Positions 10,080 through 17,072 of a stretch of DNA of 64,000 nucleotides are shown here, piece after piece (positions within the stretch are counted from its first letter, which is position 1; each line of letters opens with the position of its first letter). Origin of the DNA: Micromonospora sp. DSM 45708 (GTDB taxonomy: Bacteria; Actinomycetota; Actinomycetes; Mycobacteriales; Micromonosporaceae); contig NZ_CP154796.1 of assembly GCF_039566955.1 (NCBI RefSeq), positions 2,480,001 to 2,544,000 of the forward strand, written 5' to 3'. The position numbers and the translations under genes were made by a program. Below the pieces are notes generated by a model. The model was given only the letters and a program-made list of their open reading frames with translations, had not been told where the DNA came from and searched no databases.

Positions 10080-11507
10080 ATGTCCCCTTCCCGCAACGCT
10101 CGCCGGCTCGCCGTGACGGCGTCCGCCGCCGCGCTCCTCACCGTCGTCCCGCTCGGCGTCACCGCCGCGCACGCCCAGGTCACCCGGGTACGCCAGGGCA
10201 GCGCCACCGACGCCGCCCGGGCGAGCTGGTCCGGCCCGGCGTACACCATGAACGGCTCCGGCGGCATCGTCACCGCCACCATGACGAAGGCGGTCGACGC
10301 GATCCGCGGCGGCACCGGCGCGATCGACGTGGTGGTGGTCGCCGGCTCCGGCACCGGCACGCCGGAATGCGACGTGATCACGCCGCTGGCCGGCGTCAAC
10401 TCCTGCACCACGCTCACCCTCACCGCCGCCGCCGACGGGAACAACAGCCAGGTCAACGCGGACATCCGCAACGCCGAGTTCGTCTACTTCGCCGGCGGCG
10501 ACCAGTGCCGTTACGTGGCCTGGAAGGGCACCGCGCTGGAGGCGTCGGTGGAGTCGGTGGTGGCCAAGGGCGGCGGCGTCGGCGGCGGCAGCGCCGGCCA
10601 CCACGTCAACAGCGACGTGGTCTACGACGCCTGCACCGCGAGCGCCACCTCGGCGACCGCGCTGGCCAACCCGTACGACCGGTCGTTGACGTTCACCACC
10701 GGCATGTTCCGCTGGCCGAACTACGCCGGCACCATCAACGACTCGCACTTCGTCACCCGGGACCGGATGGGCCGGACCATCGCGTTCGTGGCCCGCGCGG
10801 TCAAGGACGGGCTGGTCTCCGGCGGCAAGGCGTGGGGCGTCGGGGTCGAGGAGGGTGCCTCGCTCTACGTCGACCGGGCCGGCCGGGCCACGCTCAGCGG
10901 CCCGAGCGCGTACGTGGTGCTCGGCGACCACCAGCCCGAGGTGGCGGTGTCCGGGCAGCCGCTGACCTACACCGGCGTCAAGATCTGGAAGCTGACCGAC
11001 GGGCAGAGCTACGACTTCGCCAACCGGCCCACCTGCGGCTACTACCTGCGCAGCGTGCGCGCCGGCGTGCCGGACGCCAGCCTCTACAGCGGTACGCCGG
11101 TGACCGACTGCTCGTCCACGCCGCCGCCGTCCGGCGGGTCGTCCTACGCCGAGGTGGAGCCGAACGACTCCCGGACCGCCGCCAACGACGTCTCCGGGCT
11201 GACGTTCCCGGCCACGATCACCGGGGACATGAAGAGCGCCTCCGACCGGGACTACTTCGCACTGACGCTCGGTAGTGGACAGACGCTGACCGTCAACTGC
11301 GCGGTGCCGTCCGCGTACGACGCGGACCTCTACCTGCTCAGCGCCACCGGCAGCACGTTGACCCGGTCGGTGAACGACGGGGCCGGGACGGACGAGTCGG
11401 TCACGCTGACCCGGACCGCCTCCGGCTCGGCCACCTACCACCTCGACCTGGAGGCGTACGCCGGCTCCGGCACGGCCGACTACGCCTGCGCGGTCACGAA
11501 GTCCTGA
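10080..11507 (+). CDS. Secreted S51/cyanophycinase-like protein with C-terminal PPC domain
   Basis: Second S51-type protein, 475 residues, with a signal peptide (residues 1 to about 32, ending AHAQ). The peptidase-like region (about 60-350) keeps the family motif YFAGGDQCRYV. Its nucleophile elbow is altered to GGGSAGHH, with Ser171 still present. The C-terminus (about 358-475) is a pre-peptidase C-terminal (PPC) beta-sandwich, seen in EVEPNDSRTAAND and DRDYFALTL, typical of secreted hydrolases and often removed on maturation. ATG 10080 is chosen for CGGAGGT seven bases upstream; a longer reading from 10023 would run through the operator. Two GTAAC-type operators precede it, linking it to the RpiR regulator and importer downstream. 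Confidence 0.82.
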   Translation: MSPSRNARRLAVTASAAALLTVVPLGVTAAHAQVTRVRQGSATDAARASWSGPAYTMNGSGGIVTATMTKAVDAIRGGTGAIDVVVVAGSGTGTPECDVITPLAGVNSCTTLTLTAAADGNNSQVNADIRNAEFVYFAGGDQCRYVAWKGTALEASVESVVAKGGGVGGGSAGHHVNSDVVYDACTASATSATALANPYDRSLTFTTGMFRWPNYAGTINDSHFVTRDRMGRTIAFVARAVKDGLVSGGKAWGVGVEEGASLYVDRAGRATLSGPSAYVVLGDHQPEVAVSGQPLTYTGVKIWKLTDGQSYDFANRPTCGYYLRSVRAGVPDASLYSGTPVTDCSSTPPPSGGSSYAEVEPNDSRTAANDVSGLTFPATITGDMKSASDRDYFALTLGSGQTLTVNCAVPSAYDADLYLLSATGSTLTRSVNDGAGTDESVTLTRTASGSATYHLDLEAYAGSGTADYACAVTKS

Positions 11508-11521
11508 CCGGGACGGGGTTC

Positions 11522-11551
11522 GTGGGCGGGCGGCGACGCCCGCCCGCCCAC
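11522..11551 (+). terminator. GC hairpin after the second S51 gene
   Basis: An 11-bp perfect stem (11522-11532 with 11541-11551) and an 8-base loop, 14 bases after the stop at 11507. No U-tract, as is common in this genome. It separates the S51 gene from the RpiR regulator. Confidence 0.65.
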
Positions 11552-11578
11552 GGACCGACGGGCCGTTACGCTCTGCTC

Positions 11579-12463
11579 GTGCCGAACTCCGATGCTGTCG
11601 ACGAACCGCACGTGGTGGGCGTCGCGGCGCTGATCCGCGGGCGGCTCGGCGAGTGCAGCCCGGCCGAGCGCCGGGTCGCCCGCGCCCTGCTCGCCGCCTA
11701 CCCGTCCGCCGGCCTGGGCACGGTGGCGGCGCTTGCCGAACGCGCCGAGGTGAGCGCACCGACCGTGCTGCGGCTGCTGTCCCGGCTCGGTTTCGGCGGG
11801 TACCCGGAGTTCCAGCGCGCGCTGCGCGACGAGCTGGCGGAGCGGGAGACGTCGCCGCTGACCGCCTACCGGGCCGCCGAGCACGGCGGGACGCCACCGG
11901 CGGGCGCGTTGCCCCGGGCCGCGGCGACGCTGCCGGAGGCGGTGGCCGGCACGCTGGCCGACCTGCCCCAGGGCGAGTTGGACGCCGCCGTGCGCCTCCT
12001 GGCCGACCAGCAGTTCCGGGTCACCGCGGCCGGTGGTCGGTTCTCCGCGCTGGTGGCCCACTATCTGGTGCTGCACCTGATGCAGGTGCGGGGCAACAGC
12101 CGGCTGCTGCCCCCCGGGCCGGTGGAGCGCGCGGACCTGCTGGTCGACGTCGGCAAGCGGGATCTCGTCGTGCTCTTCGACTTCCGCCGGTACGAGGAGT
12201 CGACGCTGGCGCTGGCCCGGGAGGTGACCGCCCGGGGCGCGCGGGTGGTGCTGTTCACCGACCGGTGGCTGTCGCCGGTGGCCGGGCTGGCCGAGGTGGT
12301 GCTGCCCGCGCGGGTCGAGTCGCCGTCGCCGTACGACAGCTTCGTGCCCACGCTGGCGTTGGTGGAGACGCTGGTCGCGGCGCTGATCGACAGGCTCGGC
12401 CCGGTGGCCGGCGCGCGGCTCAAGGCGATGGAGGGGGCGCAGCAGGCGTTCGGCGACCACTGA
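11579..12463 (+). CDS. RpiR/MurR-family transcriptional regulator
   Basis: Transcription factor with an N-terminal RpiR helix-turn-helix (about residues 10-85, CSPAERRVARALLAAYP through VSAPTVLRLLSRLGFGGYPE) and a C-terminal SIS fold (about 125-275) that normally binds a phosphorylated sugar or amino sugar. 294 residues, normal size. GTG 11579 is the most likely start; no good ribosome site precedes it, so the message may be leaderless. Identical paired GTAAC-N4-GTTAC operators flank the gene: before the S51 gene upstream and before the importer downstream, the latter overlapping this gene's own stop codon. It is therefore the best candidate for the local regulator of both units. That link is inferred. 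Confidence 0.9.
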   Translation: MPNSDAVDEPHVVGVAALIRGRLGECSPAERRVARALLAAYPSAGLGTVAALAERAEVSAPTVLRLLSRLGFGGYPEFQRALRDELAERETSPLTAYRAAEHGGTPPAGALPRAAATLPEAVAGTLADLPQGELDAAVRLLADQQFRVTAAGGRFSALVAHYLVLHLMQVRGNSRLLPPGPVERADLLVDVGKRDLVVLFDFRRYEESTLALAREVTARGARVVLFTDRWLSPVAGLAEVVLPARVESPSPYDSFVPTLALVETLVAALIDRLGPVAGARLKAMEGAQQAFGDH

Positions 12464-12475
12464 AACGTCCGTTAC
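12462..12475. promoter_or_regulatory. Operator GAAAC-N4-GTTAC, site 1 of importer operon
   Basis: GAAACGTCCGTTAC overlaps the RpiR stop codon. Its centre is 39 bp from the second site, the same geometry as at 9999/10038. A GTTAC-N8-GTAAC overlap (12471-12488) follows. Confidence 0.75.
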
Positions 12476-12500
12476 AAAAAACTGTAACCCCACCGAGATC

Positions 12501-12514
12501 GTAACGTGAGTTAC
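12501..12514. promoter_or_regulatory. Operator GTAAC-N4-GTTAC, site 2 of importer operon
   Basis: GTAACGTGAGTTAC is a perfect 5+5 inverted repeat, 43 bp upstream of the binding-protein start at 12558. Confidence 0.8.
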
Positions 12515-12557
12515 AGTCCGGGGGCTGGCTGTTCCGGCCCCCGGAAGGACTTCCCCC

Positions 12558-13499
12558 ATGCGTATCCGATCCCTCGCCCTGGTCGGCGCGACCACGGTGT
12601 TGCTCGCCGCCACCGCCGCCTGCGGCTCCGCCGCGACCGGTGACGCCACCGACGAGATCACGCCCGTCTCGGTCACCATCGACGGTGTCGGCCCGGTCGA
12701 GACCGACAAGGCCGTCGCCGCCAAGGTCCCGTCCGACGTGCGCGGTCGCGGCACCGTCACGGTCGCCACCAACGCCCCCTACCAGCCGTTCATCGACTTC
12801 AAGGTGGAAGGCCGCACCGACCAGTTCGTCGGCCTCGACCACGACCTGTTCCAGGCCGCCTCGGCCCGGCTCGGCCTCAAGGCCACCTTCACCCAGCAGC
12901 CGTTCGACGGCCTGGTGCCCGGTCTCCAGGCCGCCAAGTACGACGCCATCGCCGGAGGCATCACCGACAAGAAGGAACGCCAGCAGGTCGCCACGTTCGT
13001 CGACTACTCCGCCTCCGGCACCGGGTTCCTGGTCGCCGCCGGCAACCCGCTCGGCGTGCGGACCGTGGCCGACCTCTGCGGACGCACCGTCGCCGTGCAG
13101 AAGGCCAGCAACCAGGCGAAGAACCTGGCCACGTACGCCAAGGAGAGCTGCGCCGGCCGGCCGCTGGAGGTCAAGGAGTACCCGGAGAACCCGCAGGCCG
13201 TGCAGGCGCTGATCGCCGGCAACGTGCAGGTGGTCGCCGCCACCCGGGTCAACCTGGTGGAGACCGCCGGCTCGCTCGCCGGCAAGGCCGAGCTGGTCGA
13301 CGACCCGTCCTCGCCCAACGGCTGGCTGGCCAGCCCGAACGGCTTCGGGTTCCTCAAGGCGAACAAGGAACTGGCCGAGGCGTACCGGGCCGCCGTGCAG
13401 TCGCTGATCGACGACGGCACCTACGGCAAGATCCTGGCCCGCTGGAAGCAGACCCCGATCGCGATCGACAAGGCCACCGTCGACCAGGCCATCGACTGA
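12558..13499 (+). CDS. Amino-acid ABC transporter substrate-binding lipoprotein
   Basis: Extracytoplasmic receptor of a polar amino-acid importer (SBP_bac_3 family). 313 residues. Lipoprotein signal with lipobox LAATAAC, so the acylated Cys is near residue 22. The binding fold (about 65-300) includes [17 protein letters not shown] and the paired segments [16 protein letters not shown] and [19 protein letters not shown], typical of His/Arg/Gln/Glu receptors. ATG 12558 follows GGAAGGAC. It is the first gene of an operon with permease, ATPase and an M20 peptidase. A strong hairpin after it probably keeps its expression above that of the membrane parts. The operators upstream suggest RpiR control. 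Confidence 0.92.
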   Translation: MRIRSLALVGATTVLLAATAACGSAATGDATDEITPVSVTIDGVGPVETDKAVAAKVPSDVRGRGTVTVATNAPYQPFIDFKVEGRTDQFVGLDHDLFQAASARLGLKATFTQQPFDGLVPGLQAAKYDAIAGGITDKKERQQVATFVDYSASGTGFLVAAGNPLGVRTVADLCGRTVAVQKASNQAKNLATYAKESCAGRPLEVKEYPENPQAVQALIAGNVQVVAATRVNLVETAGSLAGKAELVDDPSSPNGWLASPNGFGFLKANKELAEAYRAAVQSLIDDGTYGKILARWKQTPIAIDKATVDQAID

Positions 13500-13523
13500 C
13501 CCGGCGGACCACCCCCCCGAACC

Positions 13524-13585
13524 GCGGTCGCCGGGCGCCCTCTTCGACTCCGTGAGGGCGGGCCCGAAGGGCGCCCGGCGACCGC
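13524..13585 (+). terminator. Large hairpin between binding-protein and permease genes
   Basis: A perfect 18-bp stem (13524-13541 with 13568-13585) and a 26-base loop, 24 bases after the binding-protein stop and 27 bases before the permease start. No U-tract. It fits a partial terminator or 3' stabiliser that raises the ratio of receptor to transporter. Confidence 0.75.
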
Positions 13586-13612
13586 CGCACCCCTGCCGGA
13601 GGCACTCCCACG

Positions 13613-14470
13613 ATGACCACCACCGAACCCCCGACGGTACGGGTCGTCCCCGTCCGCCACTACGGCCGCTGGCTGACCGCGCTGGTCGTGGCCGGGCTGG
13701 CCGCGCTGTTCCTGCGGGCGCTGCTGACCAGCCCCAACCTCGAACCCGGCACCGTGGCCCACTACCTGTTCCAGGACTACGTGCTCGACGGCGTGGTCAC
13801 CACGCTCTGGCTCACGCTGCTCGCCATGCTGCTCGGCACCGCCGGCGGCGTCCTGCTCGCCGTGCTGCGGCTCTCCGACAACCCGGTGCTGCGCGGCGTC
13901 TCCTGGACGTTCATCTGGGTCTTCCGCGGCACCCCGCTGCTCGTGCAGATCATCTTCTTCGGGTTCCTCGGCGCGCTGTTCCCCCGGATCACGCTCACCG
14001 TGCCGTTCACCGGCACCGTCCTGTTCGACCGCCCCACCAGCGTGGTGGTCACCGGCACCGTCGCCGCCGTGCTCGCGCTGTCGCTCAACGAGATGGCGTA
14101 CGCGGCCGAGGTGATCCGCGGCGGCATCCTGGCCGTCGACGACGGGCAGACCGAGGCCGCCGCCGCGCTCGGCATGGGACCCACGCTCACCCTGCGCCGG
14201 GTGGTGCTGCCCCAGGCCATGCGCGTGATCATCCCGCCGATGGGCAACGAGACCATCACCATGCTCAAGTCGACGGCGCTCGTGTCGATCATCGCCGGAC
14301 GGGACCTGATGACCGCCGTGCAGAGCGTCTACCAGAACAACTACAAGGTGATCCCGCTGCTCCTGGTGGCGGCGATCTGGTACCTCGCCCTGGTCAGCCT
14401 CCTCTCCGCCGGCCAGTGGCTGGTCGAGCGGCGGTTCGGCCGCGGCTTCGCCCGGGGAGGCGTGCGATGA
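13613..14470 (+). CDS. Amino-acid ABC transporter permease (HisMQ type)
   Basis: Membrane subunit of the polar amino-acid importer, 285 residues. About five to six hydrophobic segments are visible. The cytoplasmic EAA-type loop, [24 protein letters not shown], is near residues 181-204 and contacts the ATPase. ATG 13613 has GGAGG upstream. Its stop overlaps the ATPase start as ATGA. No second permease is present, so it probably works as a homodimer. Confidence 0.93.
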   Translation: MTTTEPPTVRVVPVRHYGRWLTALVVAGLAALFLRALLTSPNLEPGTVAHYLFQDYVLDGVVTTLWLTLLAMLLGTAGGVLLAVLRLSDNPVLRGVSWTFIWVFRGTPLLVQIIFFGFLGALFPRITLTVPFTGTVLFDRPTSVVVTGTVAAVLALSLNEMAYAAEVIRGGILAVDDGQTEAAAALGMGPTLTLRRVVLPQAMRVIIPPMGNETITMLKSTALVSIIAGRDLMTAVQSVYQNNYKVIPLLLVAAIWYLALVSLLSAGQWLVERRFGRGFARGGVR

Positions 14471-15228
14471 CGGCGATGGTCCTGGCCGAGGGCGTGACCA
14501 AGCGGTTCGGCCCGGTCGAGGTGCTCAAGGGCATCGACCTGACCGTGGCCCCCGGCGAGGTGGCCTGCCTGCTCGGCCCCTCCGGCTCCGGCAAGTCGAC
14601 GTTCCTGCGCTGCGTCAACCACCTGGAGCGCATCGACGGCGGGCAGCTCCGGGTCGACGGCGAGCTGGTCGGCTACCGCCGCCAGGGCGACAAGCTGCAC
14701 GAGTTGAAGGCCCGCGAGGTGGCCGTGCGCCGCCGCGACATCGGCATGGTGTTCCAGCGGTTCAACCTGTTCCCGCACCTCACCGCGCTCGGCAACGTCA
14801 CCGAGGCGCCGGTGCGGGTGCTGCGCACCCCGCGCGGGCGGGCCCGCGAGGAGGCGATGCGGCTGCTCGACCGCGTCGGGCTGGCCGAGCGCGCGCACCA
14901 CTACCCGGGTCAGCTCTCCGGCGGCCAGCAGCAGCGGGTGGCGATCGCCCGGGCGCTGGCCATGCGCCCGAAACTGATGCTCTTCGACGAGCCCACCTCC
15001 GCGCTCGACCCGGAGCTGGTCGGCGAGGTGCTCGACGTGATGAAGGGCCTCGCCGCCGACGGCATGACCATGGTGGTGGTGACCCACGAGATGGGCTTCG
15101 CCCGCGAGGTCGCCGACCAGGTCGCGTTCCTCGACGACGGCGTGGTGGTCGAGGCCGGCCCGCCGGACGAGGTGCTCGGCCGGCCCCGCCACGAGCGCAC
15201 CCGCGCCTTCCTCGACAAGGTGCTCTGA
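14467..15228 (+). CDS. Amino-acid ABC transporter ATPase
   Basis: ATP-hydrolysing subunit of the amino-acid importer (GlnQ/HisP type), 253 residues. Walker A is GPSGSGKST (about 38-46), the Q-loop [10 protein letters not shown], the signature LSGGQQQR and Walker B MLFDEP, followed by H-loop VTHEMGFA. A slightly long insertion between Walker A and the Q-loop ([17 protein letters not shown]) is common in this subgroup. ATG 14467 overlaps the permease stop, and its own TGA overlaps the next ATG (TGATG), so translation is coupled. Confidence 0.96.
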   Translation: MTAMVLAEGVTKRFGPVEVLKGIDLTVAPGEVACLLGPSGSGKSTFLRCVNHLERIDGGQLRVDGELVGYRRQGDKLHELKAREVAVRRRDIGMVFQRFNLFPHLTALGNVTEAPVRVLRTPRGRAREEAMRLLDRVGLAERAHHYPGQLSGGQQQRVAIARALAMRPKLMLFDEPTSALDPELVGEVLDVMKGLAADGMTMVVVTHEMGFAREVADQVAFLDDGVVVEAGPPDEVLGRPRHERTRAFLDKVL

Positions 15229-16394
15229 TGGACCCGTTGCTGCGCGCCGCCGGTGACCGGCTGACCGCCTACCACGACCGGCTCGCCCGACTGGTCGCGC
15301 TCGACTCCGGCTCCGGCCAGGTCGACGGTCTGCGGGAGGTCGCCGACCTGGTGCAGGGCTGGTGCCTCGCCGCCGGGCTGGCCGTGGAGCGGGAACCGGT
15401 CGCCGACCCGGCCGGCCGGCCGCTCGGCGACGTGCTGACCGCCCGCCGCCGGGGCGCCGGTACCCGCCGGATCCTGCTCGCCGGTCACCTGGACACCGTG
15501 TTCCCGCCCGGCACGGCCGCCGCCCGCCCGTTCCGGGTGCAGGACGGCCGGGCGTACGGGCCGGGGGTCAGCGACGACAAGGGCGGCGTGCTCGCCGGAC
15601 TCGCCGCCGTCGAGGTGCTCGCTTCGCTGGACCGGCACGACTACGGCGAACTGGTGCTGGTCTGCACGCCGGACGAGGAGATCGGGTCGGTGGGCAGCCG
15701 GCCGTTGCTGCGTACCCTCGGGGCCGAGGCCGACGTGGCGCTCTGCCTGGAGTGTGCCCGCGACAACGGCGACCTGGTCTCCGCCCGCAAGGGCGTCGCC
15801 GACCTCGCGGTGACGCTGCGCGGGCGGGCCGCGCACGCCGGCATCGAACCGGAGCGGGGCGCCAACGCGCTGCTCGCCGCCGCCCGGCTGACCGTGGCGC
15901 TGGACCAGCTCAACGGCCGGTGGCCCGGGGTGACGGTGAACGTCGGCGCGTTGGAGGCCGGCGGCCGGCCCAACGTGGTCGCCGACCGGGCCCGGATGCT
16001 TGTCGACCTGCGCGCCTGGCGCACCGGCGAGTACGAGGCCGCGCTCGCCGAGATCCGCCGGCTGGTCGCCGCGCCGGTCGTGTCCGGGGTGCACGCCGAG
16101 CTGACCGTGCAGGCGCCCACCCCGCCGTGGGAGCCGGACCCGGCCGGGCGTCGGCTGGCCGAGCTGGCCGCGAAGGTGGGTGCCGGGCTCGGCGTGCCGG
16201 TGTCGCACACCGCGACCGGCGGCTGCGCCGACGCCAACCTGTTGGCCGAGGCCGGCGCGACGGTGCTCGACGGGCTCGGCCCGGTCGGCGGCGCCGATCA
16301 CAGCCCGGGGGAGTGGCTCGACCTCGACTCGGTCGTCCCGCGGGTGGCGTTGCTGGCGGGCCTGATCGACGCGCTCGGCCGGTCGCGGGCGTAG
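15228..16394 (+). CDS. M20-family zinc metallopeptidase
   Basis: Cytoplasmic dizinc peptidase or amidohydrolase of the M20 (glutamate carboxypeptidase/ArgE/DapE) family, 388 residues. The metal site is visible: GHLDTV (His87, Asp89), SDDKGG (Asp117), CTPDEEIGS (Glu150 and Glu151), and a C-terminal GADHSPGEW. The dimerisation lid is around 175-290. Its start overlaps the ATPase stop, so it is made with the importer and most likely hydrolyses an imported dipeptide or acylated amino acid. If the upstream S51 proteins release beta-Asp-Arg, this would be the candidate dipeptidase. That role is a hypothesis; no residue here proves substrate choice. Confidence 0.9.
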   Translation: MDPLLRAAGDRLTAYHDRLARLVALDSGSGQVDGLREVADLVQGWCLAAGLAVEREPVADPAGRPLGDVLTARRRGAGTRRILLAGHLDTVFPPGTAAARPFRVQDGRAYGPGVSDDKGGVLAGLAAVEVLASLDRHDYGELVLVCTPDEEIGSVGSRPLLRTLGAEADVALCLECARDNGDLVSARKGVADLAVTLRGRAAHAGIEPERGANALLAAARLTVALDQLNGRWPGVTVNVGALEAGGRPNVVADRARMLVDLRAWRTGEYEAALAEIRRLVAAPVVSGVHAELTVQAPTPPWEPDPAGRRLAELAAKVGAGLGVPVSHTATGGCADANLLAEAGATVLDGLGPVGGADHSPGEWLDLDSVVPRVALLAGLIDALGRSRA

Positions 16395-16434
16395 CGCGGC
16401 TGCCGGCCCGGCCCCCGGGCGGTCCCGACCCCGC

Positions 16435-16980
16435 TCAGGGCAGCCGGGCCTGCGCCCGGTTCGGTGGCCGTAGGCGGCCGAGGCGTCGGGCCGGTGGCGG
16501 GGCGCCGGGGCGCACCTCGACGAGGGTCCGCTCCGCGTCGTGCCAGATCATGCCGTGCAGGCCGCAGCGGCCCGACCGCACCGCCTGATCGAGCAGGGGG
16601 GAGTGCCGGCGCAGCGCGGCGAGGGTGGCGCGCACCCGCTCGGGTCCGCTGCCGTGCGGCAGCGAGCAGGCGGTGTGGCCGAGCACCACCACCAGGGGTA
16701 CGCCGAGGTGGCCGACCGCGTACTCCAGGCTGCCCCGCACCGAGGGCCCGGCGCTCAGGCCGGCGGCGCGCACCGCGAACACGTCGGCGCCGCCGAACAC
16801 CGTCGCCGCTTCCGGCTGCGGATCGGCGCAGGAGAGGACCGCCGCCACCGGGGCTCCGGCCGGGGTGGACGGCGTGGGCGCCGCCCCCACCCGGAAACGG
16901 TGGTGTCCCGCGCGCAGCCGGGCGAGGGCGAAGCTCGGGCTGAGGGGCCACCCCCGCGGCGGGGATCCGGTCATGTCCAT
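16435..16980 (-). CDS. Beta-carbonic-anhydrase-like protein, altered active site
   Basis: 181 residues related to beta-class carbonic anhydrases, which interconvert CO2 and bicarbonate. The three zinc ligands are present: Cys51 in CADPQP, His102 and Cys105 in LGHTAC. Helix motifs VRAAG (71-75) and SLEYAVGHLGVPLVVVLGH follow. The canonical CxDxR dyad is changed: Asp53 is kept but the Arg is Gln55, and VRNAG is VRAAG. Activity may therefore be weak or changed. ATG 16980 has GAGGAGC upstream; the longer frame start at 17025 lies in the operator region. It is divergent from the DabB-DabA gene, which supports a role in inorganic-carbon handling. Confidence 0.85.
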   Translation of the reverse strand: MDMTGSPPRGWPLSPSFALARLRAGHHRFRVGAAPTPSTPAGAPVAAVLSCADPQPEAATVFGGADVFAVRAAGLSAGPSVRGSLEYAVGHLGVPLVVVLGHTACSLPHGSGPERVRATLAALRRHSPLLDQAVRSGRCGLHGMIWHDAERTLVEVRPGAPPPARRLGRLRPPNRAQARLP

Positions 16981-17020
16981 CACTGCTCCTCGTGACGAGC
17001 CGCTGTCATGCGTCTCACGA

Positions 17021-17042
17021 TACACGAATTAGAAATCGTGTA
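17021..17042. promoter_or_regulatory. Inverted repeat TACACGA-N8-TCGTGTA between carbonic anhydrase and DabBA genes
   Basis: A perfect 7+7 inverted repeat (17021-17027, 17036-17042) in an AT-richer patch of the 92-bp divergent intergenic region, 31 bp upstream of the DabBA start. It looks like an operator for a dimeric regulator that is not encoded nearby. Confidence 0.65.
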
Positions 17043-17072
17043 ATAGAGTGCGCTTGTCTGAAGGAGGTGGCG

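Noticed and set aside
10023..10080. Upstream start for the second S51 gene
   Set aside because: The added residues would be encoded by the operator region, and ATG 10080 has GGAGGT plus a proper signal peptide directly after it.
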